Positions 38,218 through 47,293 of a DNA stretch of 64,000 bases are shown here, piece after piece. Under the pieces are notes generated by a model. The model saw nothing but the letters and a program-made list of their open reading frames with translations, was not told where the DNA came from and searched no databases. Origin of the DNA: Demequina maris (GTDB taxonomy: Bacteria; Actinomycetota; Actinomycetes; Actinomycetales; Demequinaceae). The stretch lies in the NCBI RefSeq assembly GCF_000971155.1, contig NZ_BBLX01000003.1, positions 1 to 64,000 on the forward strand, given 5' to 3'. Position 1 is the stretch's first letter. Every line of letters starts with the position of its first letter. Made by a program: the position numbers and the translations under genes.

Positions 38218-40929
38218 ATGGCTGCAGCCGCGGTGACGGATCCCTCGACGCGCGACGCCGCCGAGGTCGCCCTCGCCGTCGCGACCGACGTGGACCGCGG
38301 GCTCACCGCCGCCGAGGCCGCCGCACGGCTCGGGCGCGACGGCCTCAACCGGCTCGAGGAGGAGCGCACCGTCCCCGCGTGGCGGCGGCTGGCGTCCCAG
38401 TTCTCGGACCCGCTCGTCTACCTGCTGCTCGCCGCCGCGCTGATCTCGCTCGTCGCGTGGGCCGCCGAGGGCGCGGAGGGCGTGCCGTACGACGTCGTCG
38501 TCATCATGGTCGTGGTGCTCGCCAACGCGACGCTCGGCTTCGTCCAGGAGCGCCGCTCGGCGCAGGCGGTCGCGGCGCTGCAGCGGATGGCGGCCGCGAG
38601 CGCCGCCGTCATCCGCGACGGCGGCCTCGCGCGCATCCCGGCCTTCGACGTCGTGGTGGGCGACCTGCTCGTGCTCGCCGAGGGTGACGCCGTGCCGGCG
38701 GACGCGCGGCTGGTCGACGGCACGCTGTGGGCGGCCGAGGCGCCGCTCACCGGCGAGAGCACCCCCGTCGCCAAGTCCCCCGTGCCGCTCGCCGAACCGG
38801 CCGAGGTCGGCGACCGCACCTCGATGGTGTTCGCGGGCACCGCCATCACGCGCGGCACCGGGCGCGCGGTGGTGACCGCGACCGCGATGGACACCGAGAC
38901 GGGCCGGGTCGCGCGCCTGCTCGGCGCCACGGAGTCGGACCCCACTCCCCTCGAGCGCGAGATCGCACGCCTGGGCCGCGTGCTCGGCCTCGGCGTGCTG
39001 GGGATCGCCGTGGTGGTGATCGCGACCGTCGCGCTCACCCAGGACATCTCCTCGCTCCAGGATGCCGTCGACGTGCTGCTGCTCGGCGTCGCGCTCGCGG
39101 TCGCCGCCGTGCCCGAGGGGCTGCCCGCGATCATGTCCGTGGTGCTCGCGCTCGGGGTCCAGCGCATGGCGCGGCGCCACGCGATCGTCAAGGACCTCGC
39201 GTCGGTCGAGACGCTCGGCTCGGCCTCCGTGATCTGCTCGGACAAGACCGGCACGCTCACCCAGAACCGCATGGCCGTCACCCGCATCGTCACGGCGGAC
39301 GGCGACACGGCGCCGCAGGACGCGGGGCGGGTCGCACGCGAGGCCGTCGCGTTCGGCGCGCTCGCCTCGGACGCGACCGTCGCCGGCGACGGCGGCTTCG
39401 AGGGCGACCCGACCGAGGTGGCCTTCCTCGAGGCGGAGCGCGAGCTCGAGGCCGAGACCCTGCGGTCGGGCTTCGACCGCGTGGACTCCGTCGCGTTCAG
39501 CTCCGAGCGGCGACGCATGTCGGTCCTCGCCACGCACGACGACCGGGCAGACGTCCTCGCTGTCAAGGGCGCGCCGGACGTGATCCTCGCCCGCTGCGCG
39601 CGCGTGCGCTCCGCGGCCGGTGACGAGGGGCTGGACGCCGGCCGGCGCGCGGACCTGGACGCCGCGATCGACGCGCTCGCCGACGCCGGCATGCGCACGC
39701 TGGCCGTCGCCGTCCGCGAGGCCCCCGCATCGTCCGCCGAGGAGCACCACGAGGTCGACCTCACCCTGCTCGGCATCGTCGGCCTCGAGGACCCGCCGCG
39801 CGACGAGGCGCGCACCGCGGTCGCGCAGGCGCAGGCGGCCGGCATCCGCGTCGTCATGATCACGGGCGACCACCCGCGGACGGCCTCCGCGATCGCGGCG
39901 CAGCTGGGCATCGTGCCGCCGGGCGCCCCCGCGCTCACGGGCGCCGCGCTGTCGCGGATGGACGATGCGGGCCTCGCCGCGGCGGTGCGGGAGGCGTCCG
40001 TCTTCGCGCGGGTCGCGCCCGAGCACAAGCTGCGCATCGTCGACGCGCTCCAGGCGCACGGCGAGGTGGTCGCGATGACCGGCGACGGGGTCAACGACGC
40101 GCCCGCGCTGCGCCGCGCGGACATCGGCGTCGCGATGGGGCGGGGCGGCACCGAGGTCGCGCGCGAGGCCGCGAACATGATCCTCACGGACGACGACTTC
40201 GCGACGATCGTCGAGGCGGTGCGCGAGGGCCGCGGCATCCTCGACAACATCACGCGCTTCCTGCGCTTCCTCATCGCGTCCAACCTGGGCGAGGTGCTCG
40301 CGGTGTTCCTGGGCGTGGTGCTCGCGGGATGGCTGGGGCTGCGCGACGCGTCGGGCGCGGTGGTCGCGCCGCTCCTCGCCACGCAGATCCTGTGGATCAA
40401 CCTCCTCACGGACCTGGGGCCCGCGCTGGCGGTGAGCGCCGAGCCCTACGCGGACGACCTCATGGAGCGGCGGCCGCGGCGTCCCGGGTCGCCCATGATC
40501 TCGCGCCGGATGTGGGCCGGCATGGCCTTCACCGGCGCCGTGATGGCGGCCGTCACGCTGCTCACGTTCGACCTGTTCCTGCCCGGCGGGCTGCTGCCGG
40601 GCTCCGCGGACCTCGACACCGCTCGCACCGCCGCGTTCACGGTGCTCGTGATCGCCAACCTCACGGTCGCGTTCGCGGCCCGCTCGGAGACACGGAGCAC
40701 GGTCCACCGGCTGTTCTCCAACCCGTGGCTCTGGGGCGCCGTCGGTCTCTCGCTCGCGCTGCAGGTCGCGGTGGTGCACCTGCCCGTGCTCAACGACGCG
40801 TTCTCGACGGCGCCGCTGACCCTCGCGCAGTGGGGCGCGTGTCTCGCGATGGCGCTCGCCGTGCCGCTCGCGATCGAGGCGCGCAAGGCGGTGCTGAGGT
40901 CCCGAGACCGGCGCGCGGCGCGCGGGTAG
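38218..40929 (+). CDS. calcium-type (P2A) cation-transporting P-type ATPase
   Basis: A 903-residue P-type ATPase in the cytoplasmic membrane. The N-terminal cation-ATPase domain is followed by the actuator loop LTGESTP and M4 PEGLP, the P2A/SERCA-like ion-site motif. Then come phosphorylation Asp342 in SDKTGTLT, the nucleotide domain and TGDGVNDAPALRRADIG. The C-terminal helices include ILWINLLTDLGPALA. It probably exports Ca2+ or Mn2+; sodium or potassium types are less likely. The start ATG at 38218 follows GGGAGAC. Confidence 0.92.
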   Translation: MAAAAVTDPSTRDAAEVALAVATDVDRGLTAAEAAARLGRDGLNRLEEERTVPAWRRLASQFSDPLVYLLLAAALISLVAWAAEGAEGVPYDVVVIMVVVLANATLGFVQERRSAQAVAALQRMAAASAAVIRDGGLARIPAFDVVVGDLLVLAEGDAVPADARLVDGTLWAAEAPLTGESTPVAKSPVPLAEPAEVGDRTSMVFAGTAITRGTGRAVVTATAMDTETGRVARLLGATESDPTPLEREIARLGRVLGLGVLGIAVVVIATVALTQDISSLQDAVDVLLLGVALAVAAVPEGLPAIMSVVLALGVQRMARRHAIVKDLASVETLGSASVICSDKTGTLTQNRMAVTRIVTADGDTAPQDAGRVAREAVAFGALASDATVAGDGGFEGDPTEVAFLEAERELEAETLRSGFDRVDSVAFSSERRRMSVLATHDDRADVLAVKGAPDVILARCARVRSAAGDEGLDAGRRADLDAAIDALADAGMRTLAVAVREAPASSAEEHHEVDLTLLGIVGLEDPPRDEARTAVAQAQAAGIRVVMITGDHPRTASAIAAQLGIVPPGAPALTGAALSRMDDAGLAAAVREASVFARVAPEHKLRIVDALQAHGEVVAMTGDGVNDAPALRRADIGVAMGRGGTEVAREAANMILTDDDFATIVEAVREGRGILDNITRFLRFLIASNLGEVLAVFLGVVLAGWLGLRDASGAVVAPLLATQILWINLLTDLGPALAVSAEPYADDLMERRPRRPGSPMISRRMWAGMAFTGAVMAAVTLLTFDLFLPGGLLPGSADLDTARTAAFTVLVIANLTVAFAARSETRSTVHRLFSNPWLWGAVGLSLALQVAVVHLPVLNDAFSTAPLTLAQWGACLAMALAVPLAIEARKAVLRSRDRRAARG

Positions 40930-40932
40930 GTT
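40927..40932 (+). promoter_or_regulatory. -10 TAGGTT, leaderless promoter of maa-like gene
   Basis: TAGGTT overlaps the ATPase stop codon and ends 6 nt before the GTG at 40939. Confidence 0.45.
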
Positions 40933-40938
40933 GAGGGC

Positions 40939-41553
40939 GTGACCAGCCCCCACGAGATGAAGGCCGCGATGGCCGAGGTGCCCGTCGAGGACCCCACGCG
41001 GACCGAGTACGAGAAGCTGCAGGACGACGAGTGGTTCAAGTACCGCTCGGGCCCCGAGCTCGCGGACATGCAGCGCGCCACCCTGGCCCGCCTGCGCGAG
41101 CTCAACGCGCGGTACTACGAGGACCCGGAGGGCTCGACGGCCGCGCTGGGCGGGCTCGTCGGCGAGTGCGGCGAGGGGCTCGACTTCCGTCCCCCGATCT
41201 ACCTCGAGTACAAGGAGCGCGTGCGCTTCGGCCGCAACGTCTTCATCAACGCGAACCTCATGATCCTCGGCTCGGGCATCGTCACCATCGGCGACAACGC
41301 GCTCATCGGGCCCGAGGCGCGCTTCTACACCGTCAACCACGCGTTCGACGTCGACATCCGCCGCGAGGGCTGGGAGCGGGCGTTCCCCATCACGCTCGAG
41401 GCCGACGTGTGGCTGGGCGGCTCGGTGGTGATCTGCCCGGGCGTGACGATCGGCCGCGGTTCGGTGGTCGCGGCCGGGTCCGTGGTGACCAAGGACGTGC
41501 CCCCGATGTCGGTGGTCGGCGGCAACCCGGCCCGCGTGATCCGGACCCTGTGA
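40939..41553 (+). CDS. maltose/galactoside O-acetyltransferase family protein
   Basis: A 204-residue left-handed beta-helix (hexapeptide repeat) acetyltransferase: N-terminal Mac domain (MRDE-like helices, LQDDEWFKYRSGPELADMQ), catalytic His in YTVNHAFDVD, and GNPARVIRTL at the end. It is expected to acetylate a sugar from acetyl-CoA. GTG start; the stop overlaps the next gene's GTG (GTGA), so the two are coupled. Confidence 0.9.
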   Translation: MTSPHEMKAAMAEVPVEDPTRTEYEKLQDDEWFKYRSGPELADMQRATLARLRELNARYYEDPEGSTAALGGLVGECGEGLDFRPPIYLEYKERVRFGRNVFINANLMILGSGIVTIGDNALIGPEARFYTVNHAFDVDIRREGWERAFPITLEADVWLGGSVVICPGVTIGRGSVVAAGSVVTKDVPPMSVVGGNPARVIRTL

Positions 41554-42557
41554 CCGACCTCCTCCCCACCCAGCGGCCGCTCGCCCGCGACGAGCTCGAG
41601 GCGGTCCTCGCCCCGCTCGGCCGCGTCACCGACCACTGGCTCCTGTCCGGCGGCACGTTCTCCGCGGTCCAGGGCGTCGAGCTCGACGGCGGCGGCACGG
41701 TCGTCGTGAAGACCTCGGTGCCGGACGCGCGCGATGCGCGGGGCCGGTCGCGGCTGCTGGGCTACGAGCACGACATGCTGCGTTCCGAGCGCGACCACCT
41801 CGCGCTCGTCGCGGGACTCGACGTCCCCGCCCCGAGCGTGCTGCTCGAGGACTTCTCGCGTGCGGTCGCCGACGTGGACGTGCTGGTCATGACCCTCGTG
41901 CCCGGCGTGCCGTGGGACGCCGCGGTCGACGTGATGTCGCCCGCCGCCAACGCGCGCGCCTTCCACCAGGTGGGCGAGATCCTCGCCGCGCTCGGCGCGG
42001 TGCACGGCCCGCGCTTCGGCTTCCCCGCGGACGGCTTCCGCCTGGGCGACGGCACCTGGCCCGGCTTCCTGCGCCTCCTGGTCGCGTCGGCGGTGGACGA
42101 TGCGGCGGCCTGGGGCGTCGACGTCGAATCGGGCCGGCTGGTGGCCGCGGTCGAGGCGGCCTCCGAGGCGCTCGCGGAGGTGACCGAGCCGACCCTCGTC
42201 CACGCGGACCTGTGGCACGGCAACGTGCTGGTCGACCCGCAGACCGGGGACGTCACCGGCGTGGTCGACTTCGAGCGGTCGCTGTTCGGCGACCCGCTGT
42301 GGGGCCTTGCGGGCGGCGAGACCCACGCGTCGGGACCGTTCGAGCCGGCCAAGGTGCGCGGCTACGAGGCGGGCACCGGCGCGCCGCTCGTCATGGACGA
42401 GGCGGCGGAGAGGCGCGTCGCTCTCTACCGGCTGTGGTCGATGGCGGTGCAGCTCACGGAGATCGAGCCGCGTGGCTTCGCCGGCGACTGGTTGGAGGAC
42501 CATTGCGCGTCGATCCGCGCGAACCGCGAGCGGCTGCACGCGATCCTCGGGGTGTGA
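41550..42557 (+). CDS. aminoglycoside-phosphotransferase-fold kinase
   Basis: A 335-residue APH/choline-kinase-fold protein: LVHADLWHGNVLVD is the HxDxxxxN catalytic loop and GVVDFERSLFGDPLWGLA carries the metal-binding Asp. Such proteins phosphorylate small hydroxyl compounds (fructosamines, homoserine, aminoglycosides). Coupled by GTGA to the sugar acetyltransferase, which hints at a sugar-type substrate, an inference only. Confidence 0.82.
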   Translation: MTDLLPTQRPLARDELEAVLAPLGRVTDHWLLSGGTFSAVQGVELDGGGTVVVKTSVPDARDARGRSRLLGYEHDMLRSERDHLALVAGLDVPAPSVLLEDFSRAVADVDVLVMTLVPGVPWDAAVDVMSPAANARAFHQVGEILAALGAVHGPRFGFPADGFRLGDGTWPGFLRLLVASAVDDAAAWGVDVESGRLVAAVEAASEALAEVTEPTLVHADLWHGNVLVDPQTGDVTGVVDFERSLFGDPLWGLAGGETHASGPFEPAKVRGYEAGTGAPLVMDEAAERRVALYRLWSMAVQLTEIEPRGFAGDWLEDHCASIRANRERLHAILGV

Positions 42558-42560
42558 CCG

Positions 42561-43409
42561 TCAGCGGTGGCGCTCCAGGTACGCGATGACCTGGTCCGCG
42601 ACCTCCGCCCAGCCCGAGTCGATGACGAGCGTGTGCCCGCGATCGGGCAGGTCGAGGTACTCGGTGTCGCACGGGTTGCGGCTCTGGATGCGGAAGGTCT
42701 CCTGGGCGACCGCGGCATCGACGAGGCGGCTGCGGCCGGCGGACACGACGAGCATCGGGCCGCGCTCGCGGTTGACGGTGTCGACGCTCGACGGCGACCG
42801 CGGGTCGCGCCGCTGCGAGGCGAGCTCGAAACCCACGCGGGCGGCGCCCGGCACGTGGCGCTCCTGCCACAGCGTCCGCGCCTCGTCGACGTTGACGGCG
42901 TTGGCGTAGGCGTAGCGGAACTCGGGGAACGTCATCCGGATGGCCCGGTCCCGGTTGAGCGGATCGCGCAGCACCGGCGCGGCGGCCGCCAGCATCGAGT
43001 CGGGGGCCCGCGTCGACCCCTTCATCGGCGCGGGCGCGATCGCCACCGTGGCCCGCGCGAGGCCCTTGCCCGCGACCTGCTGGGCGGTGAGCGCGCCGAC
43101 CCCGTGGCCCACCAGGAACGGGGGCTCGCGCAGCGCGCCCACCACGGCCATGGTGTGCTCGCGCACGTCGACGAGGCTGACGCCCGCCATCACGTCGGGG
43201 TCCGCGAGCGCGGCCTCCGCGTTCTCGGGCTCGCGCGGCCACGCCACCGCGACGGAGGCGAAGCCGTGCTCGGCGAGGCGCTCGCGCCACGGGTCCCACG
43301 CCTCGGCGAGGGTCCAGAGCTCGTGGAGGAGCACGACGGCGGGGCCGTCCGCCGCGTTCGCGGCGTCGACCTGCTCCCGCTCGCGCGGCGTCAGGGACAG
43401 CGTGGACAT
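42561..43409 (-). CDS. alpha/beta hydrolase-fold protein lacking the nucleophile Ser
   Basis: A 282-residue alpha/beta hydrolase fold: VVLLHELWTLAEAWDPW is the oxyanion strand, VVSAGRSRLVDAA the acid region and DRGHTLVIDSGW carries the usual His. At the nucleophile elbow, where GxSxG is expected, it reads GHGVG (residues 101-105), so the nucleophile position is Gly103. It may be an inactive or binding member, or use another chemistry. A TAGATT box and GGAGA ribosome site precede the ATG. Confidence 0.78.
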   Translation of the reverse strand: MSTLSLTPREREQVDAANAADGPAVVLLHELWTLAEAWDPWRERLAEHGFASVAVAWPREPENAEAALADPDVMAGVSLVDVREHTMAVVGALREPPFLVGHGVGALTAQQVAGKGLARATVAIAPAPMKGSTRAPDSMLAAAAPVLRDPLNRDRAIRMTFPEFRYAYANAVNVDEARTLWQERHVPGAARVGFELASQRRDPRSPSSVDTVNRERGPMLVVSAGRSRLVDAAVAQETFRIQSRNPCDTEYLDLPDRGHTLVIDSGWAEVADQVIAYLERHR

Positions 43410-43479
43410 GGTTCTCCGTCGAATCTATCGGGGTGCCAGGCGGCTCGCCACGCGAGCAACCGGGCCGCGATAGGGCCGC

Positions 43480-43878
43480 TCAGGCGCCGCGCGAGTCCGC
43501 CTCGAGCCGCTCGAGGGCGGCCAGCGCATCGGCGCGACGGTCCCACGGCACGAAGATGTGGTCGTGGTGGAAGCCCGCGACCACGTTCGCGCTGACCCCG
43601 GCGTCCGCGAGCACGCGCGCGAAGGTCGCGGTGAGGCCGACGGCCTCGAGCGAGGAGTGCACCTCGAGGGTGATCCGCGCGGACGGGAACTCGTACGGCA
43701 GGTCCAGGGCCCGCGCATCGTCCTCCCGCAGGACGACGGTGACGCCTTCGGACTCCTCGACGGTGACCACGGGGCTCCATCCCTCGGGGACGACCGACAC
43801 CGACGCCCACACGTAGCGCTCGGGGTCGAGCCGCACGCTGAGGTTGGACAGCAGCTCCGCCAGGTCCGTGATGGCCAT
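43480..43878 (-). CDS. ACT-domain-like small protein
   Basis: A 132-residue protein with an ACT-type beta-alpha-beta layout in two halves (VVTVEESEGVTVVLRED, then SARITLEVHSSLEAVGLTATFARVLADAG and SANVVAGFHHDHIFVP). ACT modules usually bind amino acids or other small ligands. No catalytic partner is attached. Probably regulatory, function unknown. Leaderless -10 TACGCT 6 nt before the ATG. Confidence 0.72.
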   Translation of the reverse strand: MAITDLAELLSNLSVRLDPERYVWASVSVVPEGWSPVVTVEESEGVTVVLREDDARALDLPYEFPSARITLEVHSSLEAVGLTATFARVLADAGVSANVVAGFHHDHIFVPWDRRADALAALERLEADSRGA

Positions 43879-43884
43879 GAGGTC

Positions 43885-43890
43885 AGCGTA
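43885..43890 (-). promoter_or_regulatory. -10 TACGCT, leaderless promoter of ACT gene
   Basis: Minus-strand TACGCT ends 6 nt before the ATG at 43878. Confidence 0.5.
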
Positions 43891-43904
43891 GGCCGGTCGC
43901 GGCG

Positions 43905-44822
43905 TCAGGCCCCGGCGAGAGCGAGACGCTCCTCGCCGTCGCGCAGGATCTGCGCGGTGACGGCGCCGGGGCCGCCGTGGAGATGCTCGAACACGGCGTT
44001 GTAGCAGGCGAGCCACGCGGTGGCGGCCCAGGCGACCTCGCGCGCGTCGGCGTCGAAGGCCCGGCCGGCCACGTCCTCGTACGCGGCGATCACGCGCTCC
44101 CCCGTCGCGACGTCGGCGATCGCCCCGGCGTCGGGCGCGGCGACGTGGTCGACCGCGAGCGTGCCGACCAGCACCGCCTCGGGCAGCAGCGCGATCGAGT
44201 CCCAGTCATGGACGATCGGCACGTCGCCCAACCAGCGCACGTTGAGGCCGTTGAGATCCGCATGGCCGAGCACGGGCGGGAGGTCGCTCGCCCGCAGGCG
44301 CGTCCGTGCGCGAGCCGCGATGGCCGCGAGCGCGGGCGGGAGGTCCGCCTCGATGCGGTGCGGGTCCCAGCGCGCGGAGGCCGCCGGGGGCCACACGCGA
44401 TCCTCGGCGGTGTGCGCGTAGTCGAGCCACGGCGGCGGCTCGAGCCCGTCCGCGTCGACCGTCGCGAGCGCCGCGACGAGGTGCGCGAGCAGGCCCGCGA
44501 ACAGCGTGGGCGCGTCGCCGTCCGGGGTGAACGCCCCCTCGGGCCGCCACTCCTCCGCGGTGAGCCAGAGCCCGTCCGCGGCCGGGTCCGGGCCCGCGAG
44601 CAGGGCCGGGGTGTCGATGCCGGCGCGCTCGGCGGCCCGATGCGCGGCGGCGGCGATCGCGAGGCGGTCACCCCCGCCGCGGCGCTTGGCCGCGACCCGC
44701 GTGCCGTCCGCGAGCGCGACGCCCCAGACCTCGGACATCGAACGGGCCTCGAAGAACACGTCCCGCGACGCGGAGCCCAGGCGCGACTCCAGCCACGTGG
44801 CGACCGGCGGGTCGAGGGTCAT
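43905..44822 (-). CDS. APH-fold kinase, second copy
   Basis: A 305-residue phosphotransferase-fold protein. VLGHADLNGLNVRWLG gives the HxDxxxxN catalytic loop and VHDWDSIALLPEA the metal Asp. The N-lobe has VAAKRRGGGDRLAI. The substrate is unknown; it is not closely similar to the kinase at 41550-42557. Leaderless -10 TAGCCT, 6 nt before the ATG. Confidence 0.75.
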   Translation of the reverse strand: MTLDPPVATWLESRLGSASRDVFFEARSMSEVWGVALADGTRVAAKRRGGGDRLAIAAAAHRAAERAGIDTPALLAGPDPAADGLWLTAEEWRPEGAFTPDGDAPTLFAGLLAHLVAALATVDADGLEPPPWLDYAHTAEDRVWPPAASARWDPHRIEADLPPALAAIAARARTRLRASDLPPVLGHADLNGLNVRWLGDVPIVHDWDSIALLPEAVLVGTLAVDHVAAPDAGAIADVATGERVIAAYEDVAGRAFDADAREVAWAATAWLACYNAVFEHLHGGPGAVTAQILRDGEERLALAGA

Positions 44823-44828
44823 GCACCG

Positions 44829-44834
44829 AGGCTA
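44829..44834 (-). promoter_or_regulatory. -10 TAGCCT, leaderless promoter of kinase gene
   Basis: Minus-strand TAGCCT ends 6 nt before the ATG at 44822. Confidence 0.5.
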
Positions 44835-44862
44835 GCGACCGTGGCCGACCCGCGGGAGGTGG

Positions 44863-45708
44863 TCAGCGCGGGTACGCCGCGATCACGCCGGCGTAGGGAC
44901 CCAGGTAGGAGGTCGGCTCGGGCGCGCCTGACACCCACAGCTGCGAGATCTGCCCGTCGAGGTACAGGGCGTCCTCGACGCCGAGCTCGTCGCGGAACAT
45001 CACCGCGAAGTCCCACAGGTTCACGTACGTGCGGGTGATCGCGAGGTACACGGTGCCGCCGTCGGGGCTCACGCCCACCCCGGTGCGCAGCGCGGTGTTC
45101 TCGCTGCCCTCGGTGAAGAGCGGATGCACCTCGCCGTCGAGCAGCAGCGCGGGGCCCGACTGCGTCGCCTGGGCCACGCCCGCCGGGTCGTAGGCGGTCG
45201 AGTCGACCACCGCGGCGGTGCCGTCGTCGCGGATCTCGAAGACCGCGTTGGGCTTGAGGTGGAAGTTGCCGAAGCCGTCCGCGAGGTTGAGCGCGCGAAG
45301 CTCCTCGCCGTCGGCGACCAGCAGGCCGCCCGGGCTGAGGTCCTCGGAGAAGATGCCCGCGTTGGTGAGCACCGCGATACCGGGATGGTCGGCGATGTAC
45401 TCCGCGAGGTCGGTGCCGTCCGGGTCGTCGGGCCAGTCGACGCGCACGTCCCACGCGTCCAGGTCGAGCGTCACCACGCCGTACGAGCCGTGCTCGGCGA
45501 GGTCGATCACCCGCGTGGGCACCTCGACGCCTGACGATGCGGCGGTCTCCGAGGGTGTCGGGCTCGCCTCGGTGGCGGCGGGCGTCGGGCGGTCCTCGGT
45601 CACGGAAGCGGAGGCCGGGCCGCCTGTCTCGCCGCCGCCGAGCAGCGCGCAGCCCGTGAGCGTCGCCGCGGCGAGCGCGAGGACGGGCGCGAGAACGAGG
45701 CGGGGCAC
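44863..45708 (-). CDS. lipoprotein with phosphodiester glycosidase (NAGPA-like) domain
   Basis: A 281-residue lipoprotein: signal peptide with lipobox LTGC (Cys19), a Thr/Ser/Pro-rich linker to about residue 60, then an NAGPA-type phosphodiester-alpha-N-acetylglucosaminidase domain. Visible motifs are VLTNAGIFSEDLSPGGLLVADG, FHLKPNAVFEI and YLDGQISQLWVSG. It is expected to cut sugar-phosphodiesters such as those in wall polymers or glycolipids, on the outer face of the membrane. GTG start, leaderless -10 TAGCCT. Confidence 0.82.
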   Translation of the reverse strand: MPRLVLAPVLALAAATLTGCALLGGGETGGPASASVTEDRPTPAATEASPTPSETAASSGVEVPTRVIDLAEHGSYGVVTLDLDAWDVRVDWPDDPDGTDLAEYIADHPGIAVLTNAGIFSEDLSPGGLLVADGEELRALNLADGFGNFHLKPNAVFEIRDDGTAAVVDSTAYDPAGVAQATQSGPALLLDGEVHPLFTEGSENTALRTGVGVSPDGGTVYLAITRTYVNLWDFAVMFRDELGVEDALYLDGQISQLWVSGAPEPTSYLGPYAGVIAAYPR

Positions 45709-45714
45709 GCGACG

Positions 45715-45720
45715 AGGCTA
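45715..45720 (-). promoter_or_regulatory. -10 TAGCCT, leaderless promoter
   Basis: Minus-strand TAGCCT ends 6 nt before the GTG at 45708. A GGACGATGCG copy lies 9 nt further upstream. Confidence 0.5.
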
Positions 45721-45814
45721 GTCGACCGCCGCATCGTCCCGTGCCCGGGGAAGCCTCGCGGGGTCCCGAGACGTTGTACCCCCGGACCTCATCCGTCGAC
45801 CGCAGGAGCCCCCG

Positions 45815-46720
45815 ATGACGCAGACCGCCCCCACGCCCTCCCCCGAGGGCGTGTTCCGCCCGCTGACGATCGCGGTGCTCGGCACCGGGATCATGGGGTC
45901 CGCGATGACCCGCAACCTCGTCCGCGCGGGCCACGGCGTGCGCGTGTGGAACCGGACCCACGCCACCGCCTCGGCCCTCGCGGCGGACGGCGCGACCGTC
46001 GCGTCCACCCCGACGGAGGCCGTCGCCGAGGCGGACGTGGTCCTCACCATGCTCCACGACGGGCCCGTGACGCTCGAGGTGATGAGCCATGCCGCGCCGG
46101 GCCTGCGCCCGGGCACGATGTGGGTGCAGAGCGCGACGGTCGGCCTCGACCTGCAGCCCGCGATCGCGGCGCTGGCCGACGACCTCGGGATCACGCTCAT
46201 CGACGCCCCGGTGCTCGGCACGCGCGAGCCCGCGGAGCTCGGCACCCTGACCGTGCTCGCCGCCGGGCCGGAGTCCGTGCGGGCCGACGCATCGTCCGTC
46301 TTCGACGCGATCGCGATGCGCACGTTCTGGGTGGGCGACGACGCGGCGGCGGGGGCCGCGCAGCGCCTCAAGCTGGTGACCAACGCGTGGGTGCTCGCGG
46401 TCAACAACGCGACGGGCGAGGTCATCTCGCTCGCCGAGGGCCTGGGCGTCGCGCCGGAGCTCTTCCTCGAGCTCATCGAGGACGGCCCGCTCGACATGGG
46501 CTACCTGCGCGCCAAGGCGGGGCTCATCCTCGAGGACCGGCTCGACGAGGCGAGCTTCGGCGCCGCGACGGCGGCGAAGGACGCGGACCTCATCCTCGCG
46601 GCGGCTGGCCTCGCGGACGTCCGGCTCGACGGGCTCGAGGGCGCGCGGGCCCGGCTCGACCGCGTGGTCGAGGAGGGTCACGGGGACGAGGACATGGCGG
46701 CGGCGTACCGCGCGAGCTGA
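45815..46720 (+). CDS. 3-hydroxyisobutyrate-dehydrogenase-family oxidoreductase
   Basis: A 301-residue beta-hydroxyacid dehydrogenase: N-terminal VLGTGIMGSAMTRNLVRAGH, substrate segment IDAPVLGTREPAELGTLTVLAAG, and catalytic Lys in AAQRLKLVTNAWVLAVNNA. Likely substrates are 3-hydroxyisobutyrate, tartronate semialdehyde or glyoxylate relatives. CAGGAG precedes the ATG by 7 nt. Confidence 0.9.
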   Translation: MTQTAPTPSPEGVFRPLTIAVLGTGIMGSAMTRNLVRAGHGVRVWNRTHATASALAADGATVASTPTEAVAEADVVLTMLHDGPVTLEVMSHAAPGLRPGTMWVQSATVGLDLQPAIAALADDLGITLIDAPVLGTREPAELGTLTVLAAGPESVRADASSVFDAIAMRTFWVGDDAAAGAAQRLKLVTNAWVLAVNNATGEVISLAEGLGVAPELFLELIEDGPLDMGYLRAKAGLILEDRLDEASFGAATAAKDADLILAAAGLADVRLDGLEGARARLDRVVEEGHGDEDMAAAYRAS

Positions 46721-46758
46721 GCCTCCCACCCCTCCCACCTCTCGCCACCCGGACCCCC

Positions 46759-46820
46759 CTGCGGGGAACTGAGGGACGGTTCTGAGAGAACTTCGACTCC
46801 TGCGGGGAAATCAGCGACGG
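46759..46820 (+). repeat. 62-bp paired-unit intergenic repeat, copy A
   Basis: Contains two direct units (46760-46779 and 46801-46820) of consensus TGCGGGGAAnTCAGCGACGG, 41 nt apart. Copy B at 54851-54912 (minus) is the same length and 46 of 62 bases match, with no gap. Copy A lies just upstream of the -10 box of a GNAT gene. Confidence 0.7.
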
Positions 46821-46827
46821 AGAGTCG

Positions 46828-46833
46828 TACCGT
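46828..46833 (+). promoter_or_regulatory. -10 TACCGT, leaderless promoter of GNAT gene
   Basis: TACCGT ends 6 nt before the GTG at 46840; the spacer GGAGGG could also serve as a ribosome site in a longer transcript. Confidence 0.45.
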
Positions 46834-46839
46834 GGAGGG

Positions 46840-47292
46840 GTGATCCGCACGGCCGGGCCCGGCGATGCCGCCGAGGTCGCGAGGCTGCTCGACGCGTTCA
46901 ACCGCGAGTTCGACACCCCGACCCCGGGCCCCGACGTGCTCGAGGCGCGGCTGCGGCTGATGCTCGGCACCACCGACACCGTGGCGTTCCTCGCGGGCGA
47001 GCACTCGGTGGGCCTGGCGCTCGTCACGTACCGCCCCAACGTGTGGCACGACGGGCCGGTGGCGCTGATCGACGAGCTCTACGTGCGCCCCGACTACCGC
47101 GATCACGGGCTGGGCACCGAGCTGGTGGACGCGGTGGTCGCCGACGCCGCCGAGCGCGGCTGCCGGCTGGTCGAGGTCAACGTCGACGAAGGCGACGGCG
47201 ACGCGCTGCGCTTCTACGCGCGCCACAGGTTCGCGCTGCTGCAGCCCGACACCGGCGAGCGGGCGCTCTACCTCGCGCGTGAGGTGCGGTGA
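46840..47292 (+). CDS. GNAT acetyltransferase
   Basis: A 150-residue GNAT enzyme: IRTAGPGDAAEVARLLDAFN, the central strand LIDELYVRPDYRDHGLGTELVDAVVADA with the acetyl-CoA loop R-x-x-G-L-G, and LRFYARHRFALLQ. Substrate unknown. The GTG start lies 6 nt from a -10 box. Its stop is 1 nt from the convergent stop of the membrane protein. Confidence 0.85.
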   Translation: MIRTAGPGDAAEVARLLDAFNREFDTPTPGPDVLEARLRLMLGTTDTVAFLAGEHSVGLALVTYRPNVWHDGPVALIDELYVRPDYRDHGLGTELVDAVVADAAERGCRLVEVNVDEGDGDALRFYARHRFALLQPDTGERALYLAREVR

Positions 47293-47293
47293 G

